A DNA stretch of 64,000 nt from Waterburya agarophytonicola KI4 (GCF_020640915.1 NZ_JADWDC010000002.1:67832-131831), one strand, 5' to 3'; shown: positions 41,875-52,495, numbered from the stretch's first letter. Numbers and translations are program-made. The notes: generated by a model from the letters alone, not told the origin.

Positions 41875-44283
41875 TTATTCAAAATTAGGATAAATTTCTT
41901 CATCAAATAACCGACGAATTTCCATACTGAGATCCGATTGATTCTTCCTGAGGGTTTCGACTAGAGTATCGTAATCTTTTTTTACTTCATAGGTTAATTT
42001 TCGCTTAGGAGACTGGACTTCTGGCAGCCAAGTAGTGTGGAAAGAGAAGCCGATATTGAGTTCGGGGTGGCTTAATTTATATAAAGGACCTTGGTTTAAT
42101 TCTTGAGCATCAAAGATCCAAATTTCGCTGTTTTGCGACCATTGCGGATCGTTATTGGGGTCTGTAGATTGGGATAAAAGGCGATCGCTGGTCAATACCG
42201 CGCAGACGATATAACCGTCGGTTTGATCTTCTTTGTTAGGACGGGGAATAAATTGTGCCGAAGTACCCAAATTGCGCTTATCAAATTGATAAAAGTTATT
42301 TTCGTTTAACTGAATGGTTGTCTCATCGCCATTTTTGATAACTTGCAGATGGCACAAACTAGAAGGGACTCCATCATAGATCAAATCTTTGACTTTATCT
42401 GTCTCCACAATACGATTAGCATAGTCTTCATAAGCTCCCAAAGTCCTGGTGGTTAAGGTATCTGGCCAAGCACCCCAATTATTCCAAAAAATATCGGTGA
42501 GATTTCGGGTTGGTCGTCGATCGGGATAAACATAAAAAGCCGTAGACCAAGTAAGCAAATATTTAGGATCGATCTGATTGTTAAGGCGATCTTTTTTCCA
42601 GTCGGTAATTTGTTGATTAATTTCATCCCTATTATCTAAATTGGGGAACATTTGATGGTCGATTAGTTTTCCTGTCTTGGCATCGATTTCCAAGCGTCCC
42701 AAACGACTGATATCCGTGGGACTGACAATATTTCCTGCCAACTGTTGCAAGCGAGAAGTTAGGTCTGGATCGTCATAAATATCGTCTAGATCGTCTCGAT
42801 CGCGATCGTCATAAGCAGAGCGATCGTAAATACGGATATACTCGGCAATATCCGAGGCTGCTAAGTGACCAGCATAAATAATCAGGCGATCGCCTGTATC
42901 GTCGTAATCGACCACATAATGAGAAAATTCGGGGGCAATTTCTACGGGAGTGGCAACGACTTTAGCGAGATGTTTAAAGCGATCTGGGAAAAAGAGGCGA
43001 TTTGGCTGGGGTGTAAAATTTTCATCTAAATCCAAATCTTTTTTATCGATAATATAGAGCTTAGTACTGGGATATTGAGGATAGTTAAGAAAGTCCGTTA
43101 TAAAGACGATTAAAGAACTCAAAGTCGGATTTTTAGCAAACGGCATCGTATTTTCTAGAGAAAACTTAAATGATGTTTCCGCAAATACAATATAGTTATT
43201 ACTAATCCCCATCTGATGCACTGTTTGATCGATTCTCAGAGGTTTATTACAAGGTAAAACCACATTCCAGGTTTTTGCTATTTTGACTTTTGTACCATCC
43301 CAGCAATGCAAGAGAACAAAATCATAACCCCCTCGGAACAATCTCGCTATTTGCACTATTCCTCGCAAAAACCAAGTCACAAGCTGGAGAGAGAATAGAA
43401 TAATCGTGTAGATCAAAATTAAAATATTTTGAAAACTCTGGGTAAAACTGAGGTCTTTATCGCGCCAAATATCATCGATAATTGGTTTTAAAGCTTGCCA
43501 ATTCTCTCCTAACCTGAGTTTAAGGGATCTGGGCAAAGCAAACATCGTCCATAAAGACTTGCCCACATTGAGGGTATAAAACCTTTCCGCATCGCGATCG
43601 AAGACGGGATGTGCCGAACTCATCAAGTTCTTAAAGGGAATTGGTTGCTGATCGGGTAGCAAATCCTGCCAGTCTTCATTTTCTCCTACAGGGGTTAGGG
43701 TTTCTAGGGTTTCTGGATCGACTTCATAAGGTCTACCCACGTCCCAAGTCACCAACAAACGTTCGCTTTCGTCGTCTGCTAGTTTAAAAGGCACAAATGC
43801 CGTATTTAATTGATTGCGAATCCCCAGTTTATTAAACGAACCCCGAGATATACCCAAATTATTAAATCTCAAGCTGCCGTATAGATTTTGCTTGCTAGGA
43901 TCGGAGGTAGCCAAATCAGCATAATAACAGGGTGGCTTCATGATACGAGTTTTCAAGCTAGCTTGATTCTCAGTAAAACTCAGACGATATACCATGCCAT
44001 CGCCGTTATACAAAGCAGTCCAGCCATCTTTGCTGACCCAAACCACATCATCGTTATTGTCTACCCGAGAAGAATTGGGCGAACCCACAGGACTAACCAT
44101 AAAATAGTGACCTGTCAGATCGTCGGGGAGAGTAGTGACATTTCCCGCTGCATCTCTAACTGTCAGAGGAATCGGGTTGATAAACTCCTTTCTGCTTACC
44201 GAAACAACGGTTTGAGGAAATCTCGAAGGGTAAACAGGTGGAATATTATTGGTATTGGAAGTCTCTAAAGGGGTATTAGTCAC
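41875..44283 (-). CDS. carotenoid oxygenase (RPE65/CCD family), large form with membrane-insertion segment
   Basis: 802 residues, longer than the usual about 480-530. The four iron-binding histidines of the seven-bladed propeller are in place by context: H225 (S-S-A-H-P-V-F-D), H356 (D-Q-T-V-H-Q-M-G), H455 (P-E-F-S-H-Y-V-V-D-Y) and H749 (F-S-F-H-T-T-W). A long hydrophobic insert (about 284-312) would anchor it in a membrane. Family members cut carotenoids or stilbenes to apocarotenoids with O2. The divergent neighbour is a carotene-desaturase-like flavoenzyme 217 bases away and an ABA4-like gene follows that, so a shared carotenoid substrate is likely. Confidence 0.85.
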   Translation of the reverse strand: MTNTPLETSNTNNIPPVYPSRFPQTVVSVSRKEFINPIPLTVRDAAGNVTTLPDDLTGHYFMVSPVGSPNSSRVDNNDDVVWVSKDGWTALYNGDGMVYRLSFTENQASLKTRIMKPPCYYADLATSDPSKQNLYGSLRFNNLGISRGSFNKLGIRNQLNTAFVPFKLADDESERLLVTWDVGRPYEVDPETLETLTPVGENEDWQDLLPDQQPIPFKNLMSSAHPVFDRDAERFYTLNVGKSLWTMFALPRSLKLRLGENWQALKPIIDDIWRDKDLSFTQSFQNILILIYTIILFSLQLVTWFLRGIVQIARLFRGGYDFVLLHCWDGTKVKIAKTWNVVLPCNKPLRIDQTVHQMGISNNYIVFAETSFKFSLENTMPFAKNPTLSSLIVFITDFLNYPQYPSTKLYIIDKKDLDLDENFTPQPNRLFFPDRFKHLAKVVATPVEIAPEFSHYVVDYDDTGDRLIIYAGHLAASDIAEYIRIYDRSAYDDRDRDDLDDIYDDPDLTSRLQQLAGNIVSPTDISRLGRLEIDAKTGKLIDHQMFPNLDNRDEINQQITDWKKDRLNNQIDPKYLLTWSTAFYVYPDRRPTRNLTDIFWNNWGAWPDTLTTRTLGAYEDYANRIVETDKVKDLIYDGVPSSLCHLQVIKNGDETTIQLNENNFYQFDKRNLGTSAQFIPRPNKEDQTDGYIVCAVLTSDRLLSQSTDPNNDPQWSQNSEIWIFDAQELNQGPLYKLSHPELNIGFSFHTTWLPEVQSPKRKLTYEVKKDYDTLVETLRKNQSDLSMEIRRLFDEEIYPNFE

Positions 44284-44500
44284 GATCTAACCTGATAGAA
44301 AATATTGACAACTAAAATCTCACACTATTCTTGTTACTAGGGTATAGACTCGATCGCTTATGCAAAAAAGCACCTATTGTAATAAAAATTGATATCTAGG
44401 GCGATCAAAAATTACCAGACTGTGTATATAAACACCAAAAAATACATATGTAGATTAACATACGAAAATAGCAGACATATCAATCTAACTACTTATAATC

Positions 44501-46279
44501 ATGGTGCAGCAGCAATCCCAGAGTACCGCTTGGGGCGGTCAAAGTAATGTTACTCTTTTTGCTAGAAACAAAGGCATTCCACCATCAGTCGAGAAGGTAT
44601 TGCTCAAGCTAAATAAAGCTTTTCGCGGGTTTCCACCGTTTTTATTAACCGATCTCGGTAGAATGGTCGAACCTCCCGTAACAAAAGGATTCAAAGCATT
44701 ACCCCCAGGAGTACATAAAAAAGTTGGAGTAGTCGGGGCAGGATTAAGCGGGTTAATCGCTGCTTTAGAATTGGTCAAACTGGGTTACGAAGTAGATATT
44801 TACGAAGCAACGGACTTTATTGGGGGGAGATTGGGGGCAAAACCCAGTGATGATTCCCCTTCGGGTTTTTGGGAACATGGTTTGCATCATTTTTTTCATA
44901 ATGTCTATGATTACTTGATGCAAAAGATCGAAGAAGTAGGGGCAGATCGTTATTTTGAACCAGTAGACGAGGTATTACTAGAGTTTGAAAACTACGAACC
45001 AGAAGTCCTAGAAGCAAAACCCAACGCCCATTTATTAAATATGCTGGGTATCGTCTGGCGATCGCCGAATGTTACCATGTGGGATGCGATTAAAAGCGCG
45101 CCAGGAATGATTCCGCTGTTTTTCTACAACCATGAAAGTGTCTTTCAAAAGTTTGACAGCTTAACTATGGTGGAATATTCCCAAGGAAAAATTGCCAAGC
45201 CTTTCTTTGATACTTTTATTAAAACCGTACTTACTGTTAGCCTCAATCGCACCGAAGATATTAGTGCAGCCCAAGCACTCCATTTAATGTGGACTTTCTT
45301 TATTCGCAAACCCGATGCGATGTTGCGAGTAGTGCCAACAGATAACCATTACACCTCCATTATGCAGCCCTTCGGCGATCGCTTGGCAGAATTGGGAGTC
45401 AAGATCCATTTAGGCTATCGAGTTAATAGTTTAAAACTAGATAATCATCGCGTTACTGGTTTAGATTTCACCAACGAAGAAAGTGCAGACTTAGATTATT
45501 TAGTGTTGGCAACAGATATTAGAGGCACGAAAGAAATCTTTGCAGCCACAGAACAAGAAGAACCCCAAACCACTGCCACTTTAGAACCAGTTAGAGCGAT
45601 CGTCAATAAATTGCGTACCGCACCTCCCTATGTAGTCGCTCGCGCTTACCTATTAGGCAAACCAGAAAACCCAGATCGCCCCGACGTGATCGAAACTCCC
45701 GAAAATCAACCAGTAGATTTAGTATTCCAAGCACACAAAACCGAAAAAAGTGATACAACTTGGGTCAAAGCTGCCCCTGCGGGGGAAGATCGATGGGTGA
45801 TCGAAGTCCACGCTTATGATTTAGGCCCTACTTTAGCCAGAAAGTATGACGGTTTAAAAGAGAAGGTGAAAAATTGCTCTGACGAAGAATTATGGCAATT
45901 AATCTTGCAATTATCCGATGCAGAATTATGGAATGCTATCAAAGAAGAATTGCGGGATATCGATGGTTTATCCAAACTAGCAGATGCTACTCCCGTGGAA
46001 GATGGCGGATTACAAATCGGTCGCTATTTTAACTTTACAGGCTTTCAAGTCGGACAAGGCGATCGCCCTGCGCCATTTTTTGCCGAACCCCACATTACTA
46101 ATTTAGTAGTAGCGGGAGACTGGGTAGCCCTCCAGGGTAAAGATGGATTTGCCAATCGCCCTGGTCAAGTTTATCCTGGCGGTAACTTAATGGGTCAATC
46201 TGCTGCTGTTGCGGGGATTGCAGTAGGCATAATTGCGGCTCAAGATAATGTTGTTGGCCCTTATGTATCAGTAATTTAA
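44501..46279 (+). CDS. FAD-dependent oxidoreductase, carotene desaturase-like
   Basis: 592 residues. After a 70-residue N-terminal extension comes the Rossmann ADP-binding fold: G-A-G-L-S-G (79-84), E102, then F-I-G-G-R (106-110), and E-H-G-L-H-H-F-F (125-132) as in zeta-carotene desaturases and aromatic-carotenoid (CrtU/CruE-like) enzymes. The C-terminal FAD motif is V-A-G-D-W-V-A-L-Q (about 544-552). It is in the amino-oxidase/phytoene-desaturase superfamily, but the N-terminal extension and overall sequence do not match CrtP or CrtQ that I know. Substrate is probably a carotenoid or other polyprenoid. Divergent from the carotenoid oxygenase. Confidence 0.8.
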   Translation: MVQQQSQSTAWGGQSNVTLFARNKGIPPSVEKVLLKLNKAFRGFPPFLLTDLGRMVEPPVTKGFKALPPGVHKKVGVVGAGLSGLIAALELVKLGYEVDIYEATDFIGGRLGAKPSDDSPSGFWEHGLHHFFHNVYDYLMQKIEEVGADRYFEPVDEVLLEFENYEPEVLEAKPNAHLLNMLGIVWRSPNVTMWDAIKSAPGMIPLFFYNHESVFQKFDSLTMVEYSQGKIAKPFFDTFIKTVLTVSLNRTEDISAAQALHLMWTFFIRKPDAMLRVVPTDNHYTSIMQPFGDRLAELGVKIHLGYRVNSLKLDNHRVTGLDFTNEESADLDYLVLATDIRGTKEIFAATEQEEPQTTATLEPVRAIVNKLRTAPPYVVARAYLLGKPENPDRPDVIETPENQPVDLVFQAHKTEKSDTTWVKAAPAGEDRWVIEVHAYDLGPTLARKYDGLKEKVKNCSDEELWQLILQLSDAELWNAIKEELRDIDGLSKLADATPVEDGGLQIGRYFNFTGFQVGQGDRPAPFFAEPHITNLVVAGDWVALQGKDGFANRPGQVYPGGNLMGQSAAVAGIAVGIIAAQDNVVGPYVSVI

Positions 46280-46330
46280 TCTGCTAATTAGGGCGTAAAT
46301 TAATGCGCCCGCGATCGCCTTTAAACTCAA

Positions 46331-46789
46331 TTATGTTTTTTCTAAATCTTCTTTATCCAAATCATCATCATTATTATTATTGCTAGAAAGCGCATCCGTA
46401 ATAATGTGAGACAACAAGCCAAGAGGAGCAAAAAAGAGACAGAGAAATAAAGAATGAATTATCCAGATTTTTTTCTCTTGTCCTTGCCAATAGATCCATC
46501 TTCCTAAAAATAAATCAACCACTAAAAAGTGAACCCACGTTGATGCTGCCGAACCTTCTTGAGATAAAGTTTTAGCAAATACATCTAGTTTGGGAGCAGC
46601 AAAAGCCAAGGCAGTTTCTAAACTAAATGAAGCAAAAAAGAAATAAGCATACAAAATAATTAAAGGTATAAAAGGTAGATAAGACTTCATTATTTTTTGG
46701 GTAATGTTCCAATTAGGAAGAAAAATAATTAAAATCCAAAAAGATGTAGCATAAAAAATTGAAATATCAAATAATTGAGAAAAACTCAT
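46331..46789 (-). CDS. ABA4-like (DUF4281) membrane protein
   Basis: 152 residues with four predicted helices. Family core: E-T-A-L-A-F-A-A-P-K-L-D-V-F then S-A-A-S-T-W-V-H-F-L-V-V-D-L-F-L-G-R-W-I-Y-W (about 90-113), matching plant ABA4, which is needed to make neoxanthin, and its cyanobacterial relatives of unknown activity. It ends in an acidic Asn/Asp-rich tail. It is convergent with the desaturase-like flavoenzyme with a 51-base gap, which strengthens the carotenoid link. Confidence 0.8.
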   Translation of the reverse strand: MSFSQLFDISIFYATSFWILIIFLPNWNITQKIMKSYLPFIPLIILYAYFFFASFSLETALAFAAPKLDVFAKTLSQEGSAASTWVHFLVVDLFLGRWIYWQGQEKKIWIIHSLFLCLFFAPLGLLSHIITDALSSNNNNDDDLDKEDLEKT

Positions 46790-46910
46790 AAGTTAAACCT
46801 CGATAACATAACCAAAAAAAGCTGTTTGATGGTAATTTTATTATAAATATTGACTCAATTTATGGCAGTAACCATTTAAGATAAAAGTGGGCTATTTGTA
46901 TAGGTTGAAG

Positions 46911-49493
46911 ATGAACTTTAAACCATTGTTTTTTACTATTATTCCTGGCATCTTGCTTGGCATTCCCTCTTCAATTCAAGCTCAAGTAATTGAAGATAGT
47001 TCTCTCTCTACAGAAGTACAGACTGAAAATAACCGCGACTTCAACATTAATGGAGGAGAGCAAACAGGCAATAATTTATTTCATAGCTTTGCTGAATTTT
47101 CGATTCCGACAAATGGTTCGGCGTTTTTCAATAATGCCCTGACAGTTGAAAACATTATTACTCGCGTAACGGGTTCTTCTATTTCCAACATTGATGGTTT
47201 AATTGGCAGCAACGGAACAGCTAATTTATTTCTACTAAATCCTAACGGCATTATTTTTGGGGAAAATGCCAGCCTAAATATTGGTGGTTCTTTTATTGGT
47301 ACGACTGCCGAAAGTTTGGTCTTTGAAGATGGTATAGAGTTTAGCACTAAGTTAGATAATTCCGAAACATTGTTAACAGTAACCGTACCTTTGGGGTTAC
47401 AGTTTGGCAGCAACCCAGGGAACATTACTAATCGAGCTAATTTTTCAATTCCCAGTCGTTTCGATCCTACGGGAGAAGAACGCATAAAATTAGGACTCAC
47501 TACCCTTCCAGGTAAGACTCTCGGACTATTGGGAGGAGATATTACTTTCGATGGAGGAGCGATCGCTGCTCCAGGAGGGAATATTGAATTAGGTAGCGTT
47601 GCCGAAAACAGTTTTGTCCCTCTAGAGTCTATTGCCCAAGGATGGACGGCTAATTATGATAATGTAAGTCAATTTCGAGATATCAAACTAAATAATGTGG
47701 CTTCGGTAGATGGTAGTGGAGAAGGTGCGGGAGATATTAATATTTTAGGTAGGAATATTCAACTCTTCAATGGCTCGGCTATTACATCCAATACTTTAGG
47801 TGCTTTGGATGGAGGAGCTATTACAATTCGCGGCTCAGATTTAGTGGAAATTAATGGTAGCGATCTTACAGGTACAAAATTAGATTCATTATTAGCTGGG
47901 TTAGACATTTTTTTTCCATTTGCTAGTCAGATTTCCAGCAATACTATTGGCACTGGGAAGGGAGGAAATGTTGAAATTATCGCTCAAAACTTAAAGTTAG
48001 TTGATGGTAGTTCAATCTCATTACAAACCTTAGCTCTCTCACCCGAGCAAAAAAACTTAGGACAAAGTGGCAATCTAAATATACAAGTTTCTGATTCGAT
48101 TCAATTAGCAGGAAATAGACCATTGTTAGGCATAGGAGAAAATGCGGAAAATCTAGTTTTGCCTTCAATTGGATTAGACACCGCAATTGAAATTAATTTA
48201 GCTAGTGGAATACAAGTCTTATCCATTAGTGATGCCGATGGCGGAGATCTAAAAATAATTACTCAGAATATTAGTTTGCGAGATGGTGCGACGATCGCTA
48301 CTGCTCCTTTCTTAGACGGTAATGCGGGAAATGTGGAAATAACCGCCAGCGAATCAATCGAAATAATGGGTACCACATCAAAAACTGGCGAGATAGGTAG
48401 TAATATTGCCAGCAATACTGTGGCAATAGGAGATGCTGGAAATATCAATCTTAATACTGACAGATTAACTATTAAAAATGGGGGACTAATTATCTCTTCT
48501 AGCAATAGTGTGGGTAATGCTGGAAATATAGATATAGAAGCTGCATCAATTGAAATTAGTGGTTTTTCTCCGTTTAATGATAGAGTGCCTAGTTTGATAT
48601 CTGCCGAAACTGATGATGGTGGAAATGGAGGTAATATATTTATTCGTACAGATAGCTTAAGTATCAGCGATCGCGCTATCCTTAGCGTTCGGGGTTCTGG
48701 GACGGGAATACCAGGAAATTTGCGGGTAAATGCTAACACGATCGATCTGAGTAATTTTGCTAGCATCACTGCTGGGACAGAATTCCAGTCTGGAGGCAAC
48801 ATTGAATTAAATGTAAAAGACAGTCTTACTCTGAGGGAAAATAGTCTGATATCCGCGCGGGCTTTTGGCGATGCCAATGGAGGAAATTTAGATATTGAAG
48901 TTAAATTTTTGATTGCTAATCCCAATGAAAATAACGATATTCTCGCTACGGCTGTTCGAGGTAATGGGGGAAATATCAATATTGGTGGGGATGGAATTTT
49001 CGGCGTTCTAGAAGGTTTATCCCAACCTCCCAATTCCAGTAATGATATTGATGCTAGTTCTGAATTTGGCGTAGATGGTACGGTAAATTTTGACTTTCCT
49101 AATTTCAACGAGTCTGACTTTGCGACTAATAAATCTTACGAGGCGATCGATGAGAATAATTTGATCGGCAATAATTTTTGCAATCTCAGCGTAGGTAGTG
49201 AATACTATTTTGTCGGTAAAGGCGGAATAGCAGTATCCCCCGATCGCGATTTAATCGTAGAAGATAGTTGGACTGATTTACGTTTTTTTGATGACGATCA
49301 ATTAGCCTCCAGACAAGCAATAGAATCAATAGAAGCAACAGAGAAAGTTAAAAAAGTTGAAATGATTCGGGGATGGGTTAAAGATCGCCAAGGAAAAATA
49401 GTGTTAACCACAAATCCCGTCGCGATCGCTCCTCTGTCACCAGAATTACCTCGTCCTGATTGCAACACCAAACGAGTAATCGGTAATGAATAA
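46911..49493 (+). CDS. filamentous haemagglutinin N-domain exoprotein (TpsA-like)
   Basis: 860 residues from the ATG at 46911. A signal peptide is followed by the two-partner-secretion domain (about 30-270), including the signatures N-L-F-H-S-F-A-E-F-S-I and L-F-L-L-N-P-N-G-I-I-F-G. Irregular beta-helix repeats rich in G-N-I, G-G-N and S-I-S-N follow (about 270-760). The C-terminal region contains D-N-F-C-N-type and P-R-P-D-C segments with paired Cys. It should cross the outer membrane through a TpsB/Omp85 partner, not present here. Adhesion or matrix function is likely. The following gene begins 6 bases after the stop. Confidence 0.9.
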   Translation: MNFKPLFFTIIPGILLGIPSSIQAQVIEDSSLSTEVQTENNRDFNINGGEQTGNNLFHSFAEFSIPTNGSAFFNNALTVENIITRVTGSSISNIDGLIGSNGTANLFLLNPNGIIFGENASLNIGGSFIGTTAESLVFEDGIEFSTKLDNSETLLTVTVPLGLQFGSNPGNITNRANFSIPSRFDPTGEERIKLGLTTLPGKTLGLLGGDITFDGGAIAAPGGNIELGSVAENSFVPLESIAQGWTANYDNVSQFRDIKLNNVASVDGSGEGAGDINILGRNIQLFNGSAITSNTLGALDGGAITIRGSDLVEINGSDLTGTKLDSLLAGLDIFFPFASQISSNTIGTGKGGNVEIIAQNLKLVDGSSISLQTLALSPEQKNLGQSGNLNIQVSDSIQLAGNRPLLGIGENAENLVLPSIGLDTAIEINLASGIQVLSISDADGGDLKIITQNISLRDGATIATAPFLDGNAGNVEITASESIEIMGTTSKTGEIGSNIASNTVAIGDAGNINLNTDRLTIKNGGLIISSSNSVGNAGNIDIEAASIEISGFSPFNDRVPSLISAETDDGGNGGNIFIRTDSLSISDRAILSVRGSGTGIPGNLRVNANTIDLSNFASITAGTEFQSGGNIELNVKDSLTLRENSLISARAFGDANGGNLDIEVKFLIANPNENNDILATAVRGNGGNINIGGDGIFGVLEGLSQPPNSSNDIDASSEFGVDGTVNFDFPNFNESDFATNKSYEAIDENNLIGNNFCNLSVGSEYYFVGKGGIAVSPDRDLIVEDSWTDLRFFDDDQLASRQAIESIEATEKVKKVEMIRGWVKDRQGKIVLTTNPVAIAPLSPELPRPDCNTKRVIGNE

Positions 49494-49499
49494 TTGAAT

Positions 49500-52199
49500 A
49501 TGGATATAATTTTGTGTCATCAAACCGTAGACTTTGATGCTTTGGGTTCGGCAATTGGTTTATCTCGGGTCAAACCTGGGGCAAAAATCGTGCTAACTGG
49601 AGGAGCGCATCCTGCGGTCAAGAATTTTCTAGCACTATATAAGGATGAGTTTACTTTTGCTGAAATGCGTAGTATTAGTCCTGAAACCATTTCGACTATC
49701 TATATTGTTGATACTCAAAAAAGCGATCGCCTCGGGGCAGCAGCAGATTGGTTTGATTTGCCCAACGTTGGGAATATTGAGGTTTATGACCATCATGTCG
49801 ATCTCAAATCCGATATTGCGGTAACAAAGATTCATACCGAAGCAGTGGGGGCGATAACTACTTATATCGCAGAATTATTACAGGAACATAATCTGAGCTT
49901 AACCACATTTGAAGCTACGGCTATGGCGTTAGGTATCCATGTCGATACAGGCTCTCTTACCTTCGACCAAAGTACTCCCCGCGATGCTAAAGCGATCGCC
50001 TGGCTGATGGAACAAGGGGCGAATATTTCAATTGTCTCAGAATATGTCGAACCAGGATTATCACCCCAACTACAGGATTTATTAAAACAAGCCCTGGATC
50101 AATTAGATAGAAAAACTATCCAAGGATACGCTGTTGCTTCGGTAATGTTGAAGACAGATAAATTTGTTAATGGCTTGGCTACTTTAACAGCCCGACTAAT
50201 CGACCTAACAGAAAGCGATGTCTTGCTTTTGGGTCATCAATACCAAAAAAGTCAGAGTCAGAAACTCGTAGTTATTGGGCGATCGCGTTTAACCCAAACC
50301 AATCTCAATCAACTTTTCAAGCCTTTTGGTGGTGGGGGACATGCCCAGGCTGCTTCTATGTCAACTCAAACCGATGATGCCCAGCAGCTATTTAATGAAT
50401 TAATAACTCAATTGGAATCGCAAATTCCCCATCCTCCCACTGCTAGAGATTTGATGTCTTCCCCCGTCAGAACAATTCGCCCCAATACTACCATCGAACA
50501 GGCTCAAAAAATCTTATTTCGCTACGGTCATTCAGGAGTCTCGGTAGTCGATAAAAGCGATCGCTTAGTCGGTATTATTTCTCGTCGCGACTTAGATTTA
50601 GCTCTTCATCACGGTTTTAGTCACGCTCCGATCAAAGGCTATATGAGTCGCAATCTTAAGACTATTACTCCCAACACCACCTTGCCAGAAATTCAATTTT
50701 TAATGGTTACTTACGACGTGGGTAGATTGCCCGTAATTGAGGGGGGGGATTTAGTTGGCATTGTAACTCGTACTGATGTTTTAAGACAGTTACACGATGG
50801 TCAAAATGAAATAACCGACACCATAAGCAAAGCTAATTTAACTACTCGTTTATTACCCACTCTACAAAATCGTTTAGAATCTCCCATTTGGCAATTGTTG
50901 CAAAAAGTAACCGATGCAGCCCAAGCCAAAGGCTGGAATCTTTATTTAGTCGGCGGTGGGGTTAGAGATGTATTGTTAACTGATGAAAGCGATCCCCTAT
51001 TACTACAGGATATAGATTTAGTTGTAGATGGTTTTCATCGCTCGGCAGACGACCGCGCGGGGGTAGAATTAGCAGCAGTAATTCAACAGATGTATCCCGA
51101 TGTCAGCATATCTATACACGGTGAATTTCAAACAGCAGCTTTGTCTTGGCATAAAGATCCTATATTTAGCAATCTATTAATAGATATTGCTACTGCCCGC
51201 ACTGAATTTTATCCCTATCCTACTGCCAACCCTCAAGTAGAAGCTAGTTCTATCCGTCAGGACTTATATCGTCGAGATTTTACCATTAATGCCCTGGCAG
51301 TACGTCTCACACCTCCTAAACGGGGTGAATTTTCCCGTAAAGGAGATTTATTAGACTTTTTTGGCGGTTTAATCGATCTTGAGGCTCGTCAGATTCGAGT
51401 GCTACACCCTAATAGTTTTATCGAAGATCCGACTCGTATTTATCGGGCGGTTAGATTTGCCGTACGTCTGGGTTTTACTATCGAACCTCAAACGGAAGAG
51501 TATATTCACTATGCAATTAAAAGCGGTGTCTATCAAGAATTAAGAATTAGCGATCGCGCTTCCCCAGCCCTCACCACCAGGTTGCGGGCAGAATTAAAGT
51601 ATATTCTTCAGGCTAACTATTGGAAACCCGCTTTAAAATTACTAGCTAAATTAAATGCCCTTAGTTGTTTGCATCAAGATTTGGTTTTTACCAAGGCTTT
51701 AGCATGGCAAGTCACCTGTGTATCTCGCTGGATGTTTTATATAGATATTCCTAACGTCCAACCGTGGTTAATTCGCCTAGAGATATTAATTGCCCATCTA
51801 TCACCTTTCGATAGACTGGAAGTGGCGGAAAATCTCCAACTACCCAAAGATAGTTTGCAAAGACTACAGCAATTAGAAATCTTAGAAACAGAAGTTGCGC
51901 CCCAACTATTAAATTCTCAATTGCCCAGTCAAATTCATCAGTTATTACAGATTTATAAACCCCTAACACTGATTTTATTTGCAGCCAGAGGTGATAAAAA
52001 TATTCGGCATATATTATGGCAATACATCACAAAATTATCTCAGGTCAAACCACTATTAACGGGCAATGATTTAAAAAAACTGGGTTTCAAACCAGGAAAA
52101 CTATATAAAGAAATATTAGACGATGTTTTGGCTGCAACTCTTGATGGCAAAATACGCGATCGCCTTACCGCCGAAAAATATGTATTAGAACATTATTAA
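49500..52199 (+). CDS. DHH/DHHA1 - CBS - CBS - tRNA nucleotidyltransferase fusion (A-adding type)
   Basis: 899 residues from the ATG at 49500. Parts in order: DHH phosphoesterase (about 1-310) with D97-H-H99 and a G-G-G-G-H-A-Q-A-A DHHA1 motif (about 276-284); two CBS domains (about 312-435); class II nucleotidyltransferase head with G-G-G-V-R-D-V-L-L and D-I-D-L-V-V (about 482-515); and the RNA-binding neck/body to the end. In several cyanobacteria and deep-branching bacteria such proteins add the A of the CCA end, with a separate enzyme adding CC. The DHH/CBS part suggests nucleotide sensing or oligonucleotide clean-up. The neighbour is a TpsA-like gene with no obvious link. Confidence 0.9.
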   Translation: MDIILCHQTVDFDALGSAIGLSRVKPGAKIVLTGGAHPAVKNFLALYKDEFTFAEMRSISPETISTIYIVDTQKSDRLGAAADWFDLPNVGNIEVYDHHVDLKSDIAVTKIHTEAVGAITTYIAELLQEHNLSLTTFEATAMALGIHVDTGSLTFDQSTPRDAKAIAWLMEQGANISIVSEYVEPGLSPQLQDLLKQALDQLDRKTIQGYAVASVMLKTDKFVNGLATLTARLIDLTESDVLLLGHQYQKSQSQKLVVIGRSRLTQTNLNQLFKPFGGGGHAQAASMSTQTDDAQQLFNELITQLESQIPHPPTARDLMSSPVRTIRPNTTIEQAQKILFRYGHSGVSVVDKSDRLVGIISRRDLDLALHHGFSHAPIKGYMSRNLKTITPNTTLPEIQFLMVTYDVGRLPVIEGGDLVGIVTRTDVLRQLHDGQNEITDTISKANLTTRLLPTLQNRLESPIWQLLQKVTDAAQAKGWNLYLVGGGVRDVLLTDESDPLLLQDIDLVVDGFHRSADDRAGVELAAVIQQMYPDVSISIHGEFQTAALSWHKDPIFSNLLIDIATARTEFYPYPTANPQVEASSIRQDLYRRDFTINALAVRLTPPKRGEFSRKGDLLDFFGGLIDLEARQIRVLHPNSFIEDPTRIYRAVRFAVRLGFTIEPQTEEYIHYAIKSGVYQELRISDRASPALTTRLRAELKYILQANYWKPALKLLAKLNALSCLHQDLVFTKALAWQVTCVSRWMFYIDIPNVQPWLIRLEILIAHLSPFDRLEVAENLQLPKDSLQRLQQLEILETEVAPQLLNSQLPSQIHQLLQIYKPLTLILFAARGDKNIRHILWQYITKLSQVKPLLTGNDLKKLGFKPGKLYKEILDDVLAATLDGKIRDRLTAEKYVLEHY

Positions 52200-52495
52200 T
52201 GTTGACGTTCCTCGTTTTCTCAGACAATTAGGGTTAACCGTATTTTAGTTGGGCAATAAAGACTTATAGATTATTCCATGGCTAACTATAATCGATTGAA
52301 GAGAGCTTTTTTGTTTACAAATCGACTTAGAAGCTTACATAAAATAAACTAATGCCTATAATAATAAGAAATTATTAGGGCTTCCAGTTTTGGGAAAAAT
52401 CATTCTAAAATTAACGTTAATTAGTAAATTTAGACACCATCAGATCCAGATAGTTTAAGTCAAACTTAGATAGCAGTAAAGGAAGGATTGCCATA

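Noticed and set aside
47081-47500. 139-codon minus-strand frame inside the TpsA-like gene
   Set aside because: Antisense shadow of the secretion domain with no motif of its own.
48263-49108. 281-codon minus-strand frame inside the TpsA-like gene
   Set aside because: It mirrors the repetitive GN-rich coding strand (Pro/Ser/Leu-rich translation), a shadow of the beta-helix repeats.
52279-52353. 24-codon ORF in the gap before the J-domain gene
   Set aside because: No ribosome binding site, no hydrophobic or other pattern; length is expected by chance.
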